Assembly: GCF_000002995.4 (NCBI RefSeq)
Contig: NW_025062475.1
Span: forward strand, 13,238,687-13,302,686
Length of the DNA stretch: 64,000 nucleotides
Direction: 5' to 3'
Origin: Brugia malayi
Lineage: Eukaryota > Nematoda > Chromadorea > Rhabditida > Onchocercidae
Positions 48,499 through 61,926 of this stretch are shown here, piece after piece. The first letter of the stretch is position 1. Every line of letters begins with the position of its first letter. A model generated the notes under the pieces. It had not been told where the DNA came from and searched no databases. It was given only the letters and a program-made list of their open reading frames with translations. The position numbers and the translations under genes were made by a program.

Positions 48499-49070
48499 TT
48501 TATTTATTATTATTATTATTTAAGGCGAGAGATATGAGAAACAAAAATTATTGCTTTTGATGTGACATTTTAATTTATACGATAATTCTAAGCTATCATC
48601 TAGTTTAATTATAATTTTTAAATGTTTATTTCATTACAAATCAATCCCTAATTACTAATATGAATAAATCTCTAAGCTAATCTCATTTTCCAATTCCAAA
48701 AAAAAAAAAAAAAAATTGAAGGTAAATAATAAGAAGAAGAAAAGAAGGCAAAATTAGCATACATAAATTGGAATTCATAATAAAACTAAAATTTTGAACA
48801 AGTTAATAAGGCTTAAAAAAAAAAATTACTATTATAATTCTTTTAATATTTAATTTTGTTTTTATAATCAATTTTCAAATTACATTTAACTTTTATTTCA
48901 AAGTAATACTAATAAGTAAATCATATAGTAATACATATAAACAAATAAATTTAATATATAAGTACTAAACTGTTAGTATTTAATCATTTCGATTGTTAAT
49001 TATTGAATAGATGCATTACTTTTTTTTTCATTTCATTTCATTTCATTTTATCTCCTCATTTGCTCTCTTT

Positions 49071-49107
<37 letters not shown>

Positions 49108-52100
49108 ATAAAAATGATTTGAAGATTGAAGCTAACATCTTATTAGCAAAGCATCACAAAATATTTATATTCAATAGCTCTCTAATTAAATTCTCTTACA
49201 AAATATTTGACGCAGAATTAATGATTTCTCTCTTTTTCGTAATCATGCAAAGAACTAAAATACTAATTATTTTTGGTGACTTTTTTTTTTTTTTTAAATG
49301 AAATAAATAAGTATGATGCAAAAAAAAAAAAAAAAAAAAAAAAGGAAACTGGAAATTGCACTAATGGAAAAATTATACTCTTTTTCTAATATGACTAAAT
49401 TTAGTTTATCTTTTTTTCTTCTTTCGCCTTCTTTTAAACATTCTTCTGTTTTTCTTTCCAGTTTAAAATTTAATTAAAAATGAATTTTGTTTTGTCGAAT
49501 TGTAGATTATTTTAAATGCTAAAAGTTTTTGTTAATATTAAGATAGCAATAAATTTATTCGAAATGAATTAAAACAGTTTTGATTATATTATAAATGTTT
49601 TTGTTAAATCTAATTTTGTTGATAATAATTTTTGCTATTTTCTATTTTTTTTTTTTTTTTTTATAATCGATGCAAACGTAAAAGTAATTTTAGTAGCTTA
49701 GTAAGAGGAAATAAAATGAATGATAGTCTTTTATTGGCCAATAATGAAAGAATTAATTATTATTTAAGCGCAAAATGAGCTTTTTCAATTCAGCAAAATT
49801 GTCAAATTGCAAAATTTTAAAAAGTATTTCTTGTTGATTGCATAATTTGATAAATTTAATATAGTATCTATAGTTAAGAGAAATGAAAAAAGGACAAAAA
49901 TGCGTAATATCAATTATTTCCAATTTAATTCTTAATTAAACTATTAATAATCATTTTAACTTTAATTAGTTAATTAATTAATTAATTTCATAATTTCTTT
50001 AATAAATAATCAATTTTCTTTTTTAGGTTGCATTTTGTATGGTGAGATATGTGAAGAAGACGAAGTTTGTGTGCAAGGTTTGTTATTTCTTTTTTTTTTT
50101 TTTTTTTAAATTTATAAAAGAAAAAAATTAAATGAAAAAAAAAAAAAAACTTTAATTTCATTGGTAAACAGATGCGTACAATTATGTTTTTGATTTATTT
50201 GCTCAATTTATTTTAAATTTTAAATCATAATTTCATAGAATCTTAAGATTGAATTTAATATTTTCATTAAAAATGTAATCTAATATTGATTCTTTAATTT
50301 AATCTAATTTAATTTAATTCATTCAATTAATTTTTTTAATTCATGTATTAATTGATAAAAGCGCAAAAGATTAAAAATTTTTGTATTATTATATTGATGA
50401 AAACAAAATTTATCAAATTAAAATATTTTTGAAAACATTTCTTTATCAATTACTAATCATTTTTTCATTTTATCTGTGATAAAATTTTAAGTGATAAAAT
50501 TAAAATTTTCATCTGTGATAAATTTAAAGCAAAAAAAAAAATCAGACAGTGATAAAATTTAAAATTGATTTTAATTTTTAAAAAAAAGAAGTATCAAATT
50601 TTAAAGAAGCAACAATTTTTGTGTGAATAACATTGTTTTAAATTCATTCATCAACTTTGTTCCTTCTTTTTTTTCTGTAATATTTTACTAAAAAAAAAGA
50701 TGGGACAGGTATTTTAGTGCATATTACATTTTTCTTACAAGTACAGGTAAGTGAATTAGAAAATTTATCCAATTTCATTAATATATCAACGATTATTCAT
50801 GGAATATTTAATTTCTTATATTTTCTTTTCATATTTAATATAAAAATTAATTAACAATTTTTGAAATATTTTCTTGTTGTCTTCTACAAAAACAAATTTA
50901 AAAAAAAAAAAAAAATTCAAAATGCTAATTATACAATTATTAAACTATCATTTAACATTATATTTAGCTTCAGATTTGGCAAATCATTAGAAAATGATAG
51001 AAAGAACAAAGCTAATAATAATAAATATATTATTAATAATAATATCTATAAATAGTAGTAAATAACAATAAGTAAATAAATAAATAACAACAAATCAAAG
51101 ATTAATAAAAGTATATGTATGATAAAATGTCATACATTAACGCAAAACAAATTTTTTAATACAATTTATTGAAAAATTTATGCAAAAATTATTTACATAA
51201 ATTAAAATTAAAAAAAAAAAAAGAAAAGATATTATTGCTATACAATTATCATTTAAAAAAAAAAAAAATTTAAAAAAAAAAAGGAAAATAAAAGAGCGAA
51301 AACTTTGATCTTTTAATTTATTTTAGCAACCACCGTAATTTTAATTTTTATTCAAATTTTACTTATTAATTTTACATATTAACAGGTGAAAAAAGTAAAG
51401 GAAAAAGAGGTAATTTGTACACATTATGTACATTTATTCATCATTTAATATTTAAAAAAAAAAATTTTTTTTTTTATTTATAAAAAATATAATTTATGCA
51501 TATATAATTCAATGATAATATTAAAATGTTAGCACCTATTAGCCAACTTTTACTATTTCATTTATTTTCTAATTAAATAATTGATAAAATCAAAATGAAT
51601 TATAATAATTTAGATAATATTAAAATGCTAGCACCTATTAGCCAACTTTTACTATTTCATTTATTTTCTAATTAAATAATTGATAAAATCAAAATGAATT
51701 ATAATAATTTAAAATTGGTGTTAAATTTCAAAAAAAAAATTTTCTTTTTTATTATAAATATTATTGAAAATAAAAAAAAAAAAGAAGAATATATATACAT
51801 ATTTTTTTGATTCTTTTTTGAAATAGATGATTTGGTGAAATGTGTAATTAATTCAGAATTGAATTTAAATTTCAAAAAAAAAAAATTTTGTTAAATTTTT
51901 AGATGGTTTATTTGGTGAATGTGCATCAACAACAGAACATGTTGCATTGATTGTTTTAAATCCGATTGATTATATTTTGAAAAAAGTATTAAGCAATCAA
52001 TTAAAGCAACTTAATGAAAATGGTTATATGCTGGAAGATGCTCGAGCACAATGTCTTATTGCATATTTCAAAGTGGTTTTAATGCTTCAACTCAGATACG

Positions 52101-55100
52101 ATCGAAATTTTTGTAATGTTGCTAATCCGGAAAATATTTGGCAAATGTTACAGGTTAATTTTACCTTTTTTATTTTCTTTTTCTCTTTCTCTTTCTCTCT
52201 CTCTCTCTCTCTCTTTTTTTTTTTTTTTCTTCTCGATTCTATTTATTTGAATAAATTTATTAAAATATGCAAAGAAGAAAAAATTTTTAACATTGGAATT
52301 AACTAAATGATAGTGAAATAATGAAAATGGAATATTTATTAAAATTTTTTTTTTAATTTAATTTAATAATTTAATTTTTTTTTTTTATGTTTTGTTTGTA
52401 AATTTTTTAGTTTAACTGTAGCAATCAAATTAAAATATCATTTCATTTCATTTTTTTTTTTTTTTTGATTGTAATTTATTGAATTTTTCATTTAATCAAA
52501 AATGTAGCAATAATGCAAATTAATAATAAAATAATCAGTAATTAAGAACTTTGTATTTATTTTTGATTTTTGAACATTTATTTTGGCTTTTTTTTTTTTT
52601 GAAAAAGCTTTTACACATTGATAATAATATTTCGTTTTATTTAAATTTGACAAATTGATTTAATAATTTAATATGCATTGCATAGTATATTATATTAGAA
52701 TAGAAATCCAATGACAGGGATATAACAAATATTTATTCAATAATAAATTAATTCAGTAAACATGTTGTTTTCTGTTAAATATTGATTATAATTTATAATG
52801 GAAAACATCAGAAATCAATCCTTTTAATAATAATAGTAATATTATTTTTATTTAAATTTGATATCATTTTAAAATTGATTTAATAATTTAATATATAACA
52901 CATTATATATTATATATGTATATTCTTCATTTTCTTTTGTTTTTTAAATTTTTTTTTTTTTGAAAAACTAACAATTTTTTTTACTTTAAAAAAAAATTGC
53001 TTTTTTTTTAAATAAAATTTTGTTTAAAGTTTAAAAATACAAAATTATCTTTTTTTTTTTTTTTTTCTTGACCACATGAAAAATTTAAAGAAATATATGA
53101 TAATGAATGAAATAGCTTATTTCATATGCTTGAAAAATTTTTATGAAATCATTTTTTCCATTTTTTTTTTTTTTTTTTGAAATTTATGAAATAACAATTG
53201 AAATTATTGATGCAACAAGGAAACATTAAGGAAATTATCAGCTTCATTTCCTTGAAGCATTAAAATTGATAAAAATTGTATTTGAGATGATTTTTTCGAT
53301 ATAAAATTTTGTTTAGTTTACAGATTTGCGAATCTATAATTTCATTTCTTTAAGATTATATTGTTATAATGTTTAGGATAATAAAAAAAAAAAAAATTGA
53401 ATTTGCTTTTCAAAATTAATTTTGATGCTAAAAATGAAATTAAACTATTTTAGTCAATAAAAATGGCACTTGCCAATGATGTCACAGATATTCAAAGTGT
53501 CAACTCAAATAAGGAATTGTTGAATAATTTCATCCAGCAACAACAACAACAACAACAACATTATCAACAACAACAACAACAACAAATGGGTATCGTTAAT
53601 AAGAATTAATGCATAGAGAAAACATCTAGCAAATTTCAATTAAATTTTTAAATTTTAAATAAAATTACATCATTTGTTGTTTACAAAAAAATTAATTCTA
53701 TACAGCAATTACTTATTTACTGCATGGAAGTTAATTTTTATAATAAAATTTAAGAAAGTTAATGAGAAAATTTTGCTAGCAAATTTTATATTTTATCTTT
53801 CAGATTTTACAGGTGTTTTTTAGATTTTATAGGTGATGTGACGAGTGATGATGAGGATAATAACGAAAATAATTTCAATTCAATTCCCAAAAGACAATTA
53901 TTTGATGACAATAATAATTTCAAAGCAAAAATATGGAAGGACACTGAAGAAAAATTAATTGATAATGATGGAAATATGCTAGCGGTAGAAGCTTTCATGC
54001 CATCTGGTATAATTGCTTTAATTGCAAATTTTAAATGTAATCAAAATTAGCCAAAAGAAAAAATTTCACTCTAATATTCATAAAAATTAATCAATGGTCT
54101 TTAAAATAAATAAAAAAAAAAAGATTTTTTGTTTTTTTTTTTTTGCTTAAATAATCACAATTCAAAATTAGTCGCAAATTAAAAGAAATAATAAAAAACA
54201 AAATAATACAATGATAGTAATTCAAATTCATTAAAATGAAATTTAAATTAGTATAATTACTTATAGCATTTCCAAATTCTGGTGAAGAAGAGGAAGAAGA
54301 ATCGTTAAATTTTGTTGGCTATCATGCACCTGTTTTAAAAAAAGATATCGAGCATCTTGGTAATCAAAATACAGGTTAATTACATTTTTAAAAAATTAAA
54401 AAAACAAAAAAAAAAAAAACGAATGAAAATCTTTACTAATATTAACCCTACAGTTGACAAAATTGTGGTTAAGGGTGTGACAATGAAATGTAAAATGTGA
54501 AACAATGAATCATTCACGGTAACAAAGCAATTAATACTTTGTTTTTTTTTTTTTTTTTCGTCTAAATTTTTAATCATTTAAATTTAAATTCATCAAATTG
54601 CTCAATCATTGAATGTAGCACACTATTTGCACTTTTCATATTACTTCAATAAAATGAAAATTGTTCAATGTAACTTTTTTTTTTTTTTTTTTTCAACAAC
54701 TAAATGAAATTCATTCGTTAACAAAGTTTTAGTATTAAAGTGCAAAATATCATTTTATTGAAAGATAAATAGTAATCGACAAATGTCGCATTTCAATTTA
54801 ATTAAAACTAAATTCAGTTATTGTTTATAATAATTTATTTTGTATGATTTTGTTTTTTCGTTTTTTCGTTTTTTTTTTTTTTTTGCTCAGAACATTCATA
54901 TTTTAAATTAAAATTTAATCATTTTTTTTTTTTTTAGGCTTGGAAAAAATAGAGCATAAAATAGTAAAAGGAATGCCATCATATCAGAAAGTAAACGGTA
55001 ATCGAGTATATTTAAAAGTTGCTAAAGATTTGAATAATGATAAATTGTATCATCTTATCAACTATTTGGATTTATCAATTGCAAAACCAAATCAACTTAT

Positions 55101-56726
55101 TTTTGATGATTTTTTGTACGTTTAATTATCATTTTTTTTCTTTGAAATTCCTTTTTTTTTTTTTTTTTTTTTTAATTAATTATTTGTTAATTTCATAAAT
55201 AAATAATTATTAATTAATCTTATATAGCAAATTTAATTTAAAGATTATATAGAATTAGTAATAATTGAATTATGCTAATTAAAACATACTGATAGAAGCT
55301 TGAAACTAATCAATGATAATAAGATGTACTTCTAAGTTAGTCAATAGATCAGTTATGATTATCACTGATATCTAATCATATCATCTTAACATATCCAATC
55401 TTTACTCTTATCTACGACACTATGAAAATTTGTTACAGATTGGACGGTGATCAGTTATCATTTCGTGCTGGTCGATCAGCTCAAAGATCTTCGCAAAATG
55501 AAAAACATTTAGATTCGGTGGGAGGTATCGCAGAAGATGTTTGTAAGTTAAATTTTTTTTTTAAAAAAAAATTTATATTACAAAATTGGAAAAATTTTCA
55601 AAATTTAAACTTTTGTTGGATGAAATTTTTTTTTCTTACTGTTATTATAGATAAATGATAAAAATCAAAATTTAAATTTTGTTAGATGAAATTTTCTGTA
55701 CTATTATAGATAAACGACGAAAAGATATTCAAACAGTTTCTGGCGTACACGTCGATGAAACCGGTATCGGAAGTGGAAGAGTAAGTTATATACTTTGATA
55801 AAAAAAGTAAAGAAAAAAAAGTCTTTTCTGGCATCTTAGAGAAGTTAAAGAGACATCAATTAATTAATTAATTAACTAATTTGTTTATTTATTTTTGCAA
55901 TTATTAGTTATTTCTTCATTTAATTTTTCAATTATTATTATTATTTAATTAACTAATCATTTAATTAATGAATGAATGAATTAATTTGCTTATATATTCA
56001 TTTATTATTGACTCCTGAAGCAATATCGCTGAAATATCTTTTCAGGAAGCGGTACCGGTTGAAAGTGAAACTCGAGATCATTTTTTTATACCAATACTTG
56101 CTGTAAGCGCATTTACACTGATACTTCTGGTGACGGTAATGGCAGTTCATCAAATCAGGGAACATCGTAAGAAGATCCGTAAATCGAATATTTCAGAATT
56201 TGAATGTGATAAATATAATGATAAGACATTACTTGCTTATCAGGATTTATGCCGATATCAGATGACTTCACATGAATCAACAGGCATCACTGATATTCAT
56301 ACTAATCGTTCCGGTACAACAACCTGGTACGCTTATTTAGCTGATAATTTCATTTTTTAAACAAGAAAATAAATAAATGAAAAAAAAAAAAATAGGATAT
56401 GAAAAATCTGTTTCAAAAATTATAAAATAGAAGTTCAAAATTTTAAATTGTTAAGGGTTGATGAACCGATTAGTCAATCCAATCTTGATATATCAACCGG
56501 TCATGTCATTTTGGTAAGTAATATTTTGCATTTAGTATTTAATTCCTTAATTATTTTAATTAATAGTTAAAATTTTTACATTAATTATTTTCTCAAACAT
56601 AAATTTTTTTCATCAACTTTTCTAATTTAAATTTCCTTTCAACATATATTCTATGAGCAAAATAATAATTTTTTTTTCTTTCTTTTTTTTTTTTTTTACC
56701 GGAATTTAACATTGAATAATAGAGTA

Positions 56727-56786
<60 letters not shown>

Positions 56787-57128
56787 CATTATTACTTCTC
56801 TATCTTTTAGCAATCATTTTTTTTTTGTAAAAAATTTTTGCATTTTTTCATTTTTATGCATTTCATATTAACATCAGAAAGAAAATTTCTTCTTTACATC
56901 CATTACTTCTATACTTATTTCAAATTTTAAAATTTCAGTCATTCCTTCGTGACTATTTGAATGATACATCAAAAATTGAAGAACAATGGAAAACATTGAA
57001 CGAATATGCAAATGCAAATGGAATATCATCAATTGCTCGAGAAGAAAAAAATATTAACAAAAATCGAAATCTATCTTATCTTCCATGTAAGCTTTTCATC
57101 GTTAATTTAATTTTATTTTTGTTCACAT

Positions 57129-57161
<33 letters not shown>

Positions 57162-60100
57162 TTTTAATGCATTATGAAATGTATAAAGCTTAAAACATTT
57201 GACAATGACAAATGCTTTTGAAGCATTTCCTTTTTTACATTAGCAATTTTGCCATCACTTAAATATACCTCTCTCTCTCTCTCTCTCTCTCCCTCTCTCT
57301 CTCATCTCTCATTAAATCTAAATTGGACATCTTTTTAAGATGTGAAACTAAAGCTAAGAAAATATCGATTATTATGCAATGAGATATATTTTTCTGCTCC
57401 AAATTTCATGTGATATTAAATTAATTAAAATTAATATTATACAGTGTATCAAAACTCTTTCAAAATTATTATTATTATTATTATTCCTGAATGATAGCTA
57501 TTTTACATCGATTCTAAACATTCCGGGAAAGTTACTACAAATAATATTTGATTAAATTAGATTTTGCTAGCGGTTATGCTAATAATTATTCCTTTTCAAA
57601 TAAGATGAAAAACAATGAAAGTAAAAAGAAAAATAAATGAATTAAATTTTAAGCTTTCATCAGCTAACATTTCTAATAAGTAAAATTAATTTTGTTATGT
57701 TAAAAGTGACACATTGTTATGCATTAGAAAAACTATTAATCATTAAATTTTCTTTTTTTTTTTTTCATATAAAAAAATGAAATATATTTGATTGTAAAAT
57801 GCAAAATGATAGTTTGAATGAAAAAAAAAAAAAAAGAAAAACCATTTGAAATATTTCTAAAATTTTATCACATTGATCATTTTTATAATCTATGAATATA
57901 CTTCACTTTCTTTCTACATAAAAAGAAGAAAAGAATTTAATGATTAACAACATTTTTCTCAATACTTATCAATATATCATTTCTAATACATTTGAAAAAT
58001 TAGTTTCATTTAAAAAAAAAAAAAAAAATTTCATTTAATTTAAAAAAATATCATTTAAATAATATGTTTGTAGATGATGATACATTGGTTAGTATTCGTA
58101 GCACCGTAAATGATTCCGATTTTATCAATGCATCTGCAATTCATGATTGTGATCCGAAACAAGCCAATTATATTGCTACACAATCACCACTTCCGGAAAC
58201 CATAACCGATTTTTGGCAAATGATTTGGGAACAAGTTAGTCATGTTTGATGATTATTTTTAAAATTAATCATTAATTTATTTGATTTATACAGCTAATCT
58301 TTTTTTTTTTTTTTTTTCTTCATTATATGTGTATTTTGAAGTAATTCCCACTACAACTTTCCTCGTTTATCAGCTTATCATTATCATTATCCTGCTGCAA
58401 TAACTACAAATGATGATAAATGTCGATCTTATCACTTGATATTATTATATCATAGTTATACTGAATTTTATTGCTTCAATGACTGAATGATAGCATTAAA
58501 ACTTTTAATTTTGAATTTAAGAACTTTTAGTTTTAAAAAAACTTAAAAGTTTTAATTTTAAATACCTTTCTTCTTATCATTCATTAAAATTAACTACTTG
58601 ATAAAAAAAAAAGAAAAGAATTGGTGGATAGGTAATACATCAGAAAAGATTTTAAGCCTGCTAATATCAATCAAATTTTACAAGTTATATCTCTTTTAAT
58701 TAATAATATAAATTCAAAATAAGCAACTATAAAAAGGCAAAAATAATTTTAACAAATAAAATTGATTTGAAAAAATGCAATAGAATGTAATATCAAAATG
58801 AAAATTCAATGTTAACAGAAAATATTTCTTCAAAAATTACAGTTATATAAAAGTTAACAAAATGAAAAAAAAAAAAAAAAAAGAAAAAATCTTAGAAAAT
58901 AGAAGAAATACAAACATATAAGATGGATCAGCTAAAAAATTATTTTTTATTTATAAATTTTTACTTCATACTAATTCAACCATTTAAATTTTATTTTACG
59001 TTGATTTAATATGTTTAACTTTTAATACATTAATCATTTAATCAATTAAATGTTAACTTTAATTTCATTCTTTTCTTTTTTCACATAAGTTTATTTTAAC
59101 ATATTAAATGTTAAAAATTTTATTATATAATATCTGAAGATATGAATTTTTTTTTTTTTTAAATTCTAGGCTACGGTATTAATTGTGAACTTAGCAAATA
59201 ATGAAGATCAGCAAGAAGGTCAATGCCTCAAATATTGGCCTGAAAGTGGTTCACAAGTGTATGGATCTTTTGAAGTTAGTTTTATTATTTAAAATTTATT
59301 CAAAGACAAATAAAATACAAATCGAATAAATTATGATAATTGTTAATTTGTTTAAATAAAAAAATAAATAAAATGCAAATGGGACGAAATTATTAAAAAA
59401 AAAAAAAAAAATGCAAATAGAAATGGAACAAATTATGATAATAAGAAAAGAAAAATTATGCAAAAAACAATATTTTTAAGAAACTAAAAAAATTATTAAT
59501 TAATATAAAAGTATTTCATTTCATATACATATAAAATTTTTTCATATTTATTTAATATTTGTACAATTTTGCAATGATATCTTAATTGTAATCACAACAA
59601 TAAAATTAAATAAAATTAAATTGCGAAGCATTTGCATCATATTTAGTTATTGATAAAAAAAACATTGCAAATTTCAACGTTTACAATAATAAACTCAAAT
59701 TTAATTTTTATTCAATACAGTTTAAATTTTCATTGTGCAATGATCATTTATGATCTTTTAAATAAATATACAAACATATGCAAATATTATTACTTACTTA
59801 ATAAACTTTTGAAAAATTGCATTTGTTTGCAAAAAATTATTAATTAATTTTAAATCATTTTTTTTTTTTTTTTCAGATTCATTTGGTATCAGAACATATT
59901 TGGAGTGAGGACTATTTAGTACGATCATTTTATTTAAAAAATTTGAAAACAAACGAAACTCGGACAGTAACACAATTTCATTTCTTGACATGGCCTAAAA
60001 ATGGAGTACCACCGAGTGCAAAAGCTTTACTCGATTTTCGCAGGTTACTTTTTAATAATAGTATAACTTAATTCATAGGAAAAAAAAAATATATATATAT

Positions 60101-61926
60101 ATAGCAATTTCAGTATCTACTTTAGACTGTGTAAATATAATATTAGAAAAAAAATATATTTTTTAAATATATTAAAGTATATTTTAATATATATAATATA
60201 TATTAAAATATATTTTTATAATATTAAAAATTTGGCGACCTAATTTTAACGATTACTTATACTGCAATCAATAAAAATATTTTCAATTGATATTTTCTTT
60301 AAAAATCCCTACAAATAAATGAATCATTCCGATTACCTTTTCCGGATAACATTTCAAATTGACACTATATAGAGTTCATTTTTTATCATTTTAATATTGC
60401 AATTTAATAGGAGGAAAAGAAAAAAAAAAAAAAAAAAAATCGTAAAGACACAAACAGACAAACATTCCTGTTGTGACATTTCTATGTTGACAAAATAATG
60501 ACCGATTGTCTGTTGCACTCATTCCGGTTGATGAGACGTTTCCGCTCGTCGATCATTTTTGTGGATTAGCAATTTTGTTCTCGAATAATTGCATAGTCAC
60601 AAAAGTGATGGACGTGAAGCGTCGTTTGTTCCAACTAATCCACCACCTTTCCTTACGTTTCCATACGTATACATTCCATTGATCACAAAATTATTTTCTT
60701 TTTTTTTTTTTGTCCTATTTTTTCCTATTATTTTCTTTTTTTTTCCTAACAGAAAATTTAATCAACAAAAAAAAAAAAAAAAAAAAAATTAAAAATAAAA
60801 ATAAAATTTCATTTTTCCATTGTATTATTGAATTATTTTAACCTCTCGAATTAATACTGATATATTGATTTTACATCAAATGATACCTGTCATAAATGCT
60901 AAACTTTGATATTATTAATGAATTATTATTATTATTATTATAATATAAGATAAATTTAATTTAATTATACGTAAAAAAAGTTTGTCATGTTGAGATATAA
61001 TTTTAAAAAATAAAACAAAAATTTTATGATAATTTTGCAGAAAAATCAATAAATCATATCGCGGACGAGCAGCTCCAATTGTTGTACATTGTACAGATGG
61101 AACCGGACGAACTGGTACATTCTGTTTGCTTGATATGATACTGAATCGAGTTAGCAGAGGTATACTTTTAGTTTAATATGCAAATCAGGAATATATATAT
61201 ATATATATATTTTATTTATTTATTCATTTTTATTTTAATAGCGCCGAAATCGTTCAAACAATTAATCTTATTTTTTATTTATCATCCAGCCACTGTTACT
61301 CAAACATATAATAATAATAATAGTAATAGAAATAATGATAATAATGATAATAATAATAACAATAATAATAATTAATAATAATAGTAACAATAATAATAAT
61401 AACAACAATAATAATAATTAATAATAAACAGTAATAATAATAATAAACATTATTAATAATAACAATTAATAATAAATAATAATAAACATTATTAATAATA
61501 ACAATTAATAATAAATAATAATAAACAATATCAATAATAAATCACATGTTAGTAAAATTTATACGTTATGTTAATGCGCTAACCTTTAAAATGCAAAATT
61601 GGTTTCATTAAAATTAAAAATAACCATGCAAATTCATAGATTACTATTTTATTGGAAATGTCATTATATGCTATTCAAAATATAGTATAATAAATAAAAA
61701 AAAAAATTTTAAATTTATCTTAGATTAAATTTCACTTCAAAAAAAAAAAGATTTCAAAAAAAAAGTGTTTACTTTTTTAACAGGTGTGAAAGAATTGAAC
61801 GTAGCAGGTTCATTGGAACATTTACGTGATCAACGTCCATGCATGGTGGAAACTTGCGAACAGTATAAGATGGTTTTTGTTTGTTTAGCAGAAGAAATTA
61901 CTGCTATTGTAGCTGCATTATCATAA
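44332..61926 (+). CDS. ida-1: IDA-1/IA-2 (PTPRN-type) dense-core-vesicle receptor pseudophosphatase
   Basis: Seventeen exons: 44332-44464, 50027-50077, 51903-52153, 53454-53589, 53824-54006, 54267-54374, 54938-55115, 55439-55542, 55710-55780, 56046-56326, 56456-56513, 56939-57086, 58074-58234, 59170-59274, 59877-60043, 61041-61159, 61784-61926; 798 residues. IA-2 proteins sit in dense-core vesicle membranes and support neuropeptide/insulin secretion. Order: hydrophobic signal, RESP18-like cysteine segment ([24 protein letters not shown]), polyQ (173-180 and 183-189), acidic linker, basic cleavage candidate KRRK (383-386), membrane segment (about 418-439), juxtamembrane [19 protein letters not shown], then the PTP domain. 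The catalytic signature reads [10 protein letters not shown] (728-737), with Asp where active enzymes have Ala. The WPD loop is WPKNGVP (695-701), so the general acid is missing. Both changes are of the IA-2 kind and predict no phosphatase activity. AATAAA is at 62028-62033. Confidence 0.94.
44465..50026 (+). other. 5.6 kb first intron of ida-1
   Basis: By far the longest intron in the window. It is very AT-rich with many homopolymer runs, (CT)n at about 45440-45480, (GA)n at about 46720-46750 and (TTA)n/(TTTA)n at about 48419-48527. No exon, embedded gene or transposase reading frame is recognisable. First introns of neuronal genes often carry enhancers, but none can be named here. Confidence 0.7.
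48419..48527. repeat. (TTA)n and (TTTA)n microsatellite
   Basis: About 110 bases of TTA triplets interrupted by TTTA tetranucleotides inside ida-1 intron 1. Confidence 0.9.
51514..51711. repeat. 99-bp tandem duplication in ida-1 intron 2
   Basis: Copy 1 at 51514-51612 and copy 2 at 51613-51711 are nearly identical; I see a single T/C difference near the start (GTTAGC versus GCTAGC). High identity points to a recent event. Confidence 0.9.
53523..53586 (+). repeat. Coding CAA repeat, polyglutamine in IDA-1
   Basis: CAG plus seven CAA codons, then His-Tyr, then seven CAA codons. The tract is almost pure CAA, so length change by slippage is expected and would stay in frame. Confidence 0.95.
56728..56790. 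repeat. (ATT)n microsatellite in an ida-1 intron
   Basis: About 20 ATT units in the intron between exons 11 and 12. Confidence 0.9.
61300..61540. repeat. (AAT/AAC)n microsatellite in the last ida-1 intron
   Basis: About 240 bases of AAT units with AAC, AAG and ATG variants, including a short higher-order duplication near 61445-61530. Related AAC repeats recur in the 3' UTR after 61926. Confidence 0.9.
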
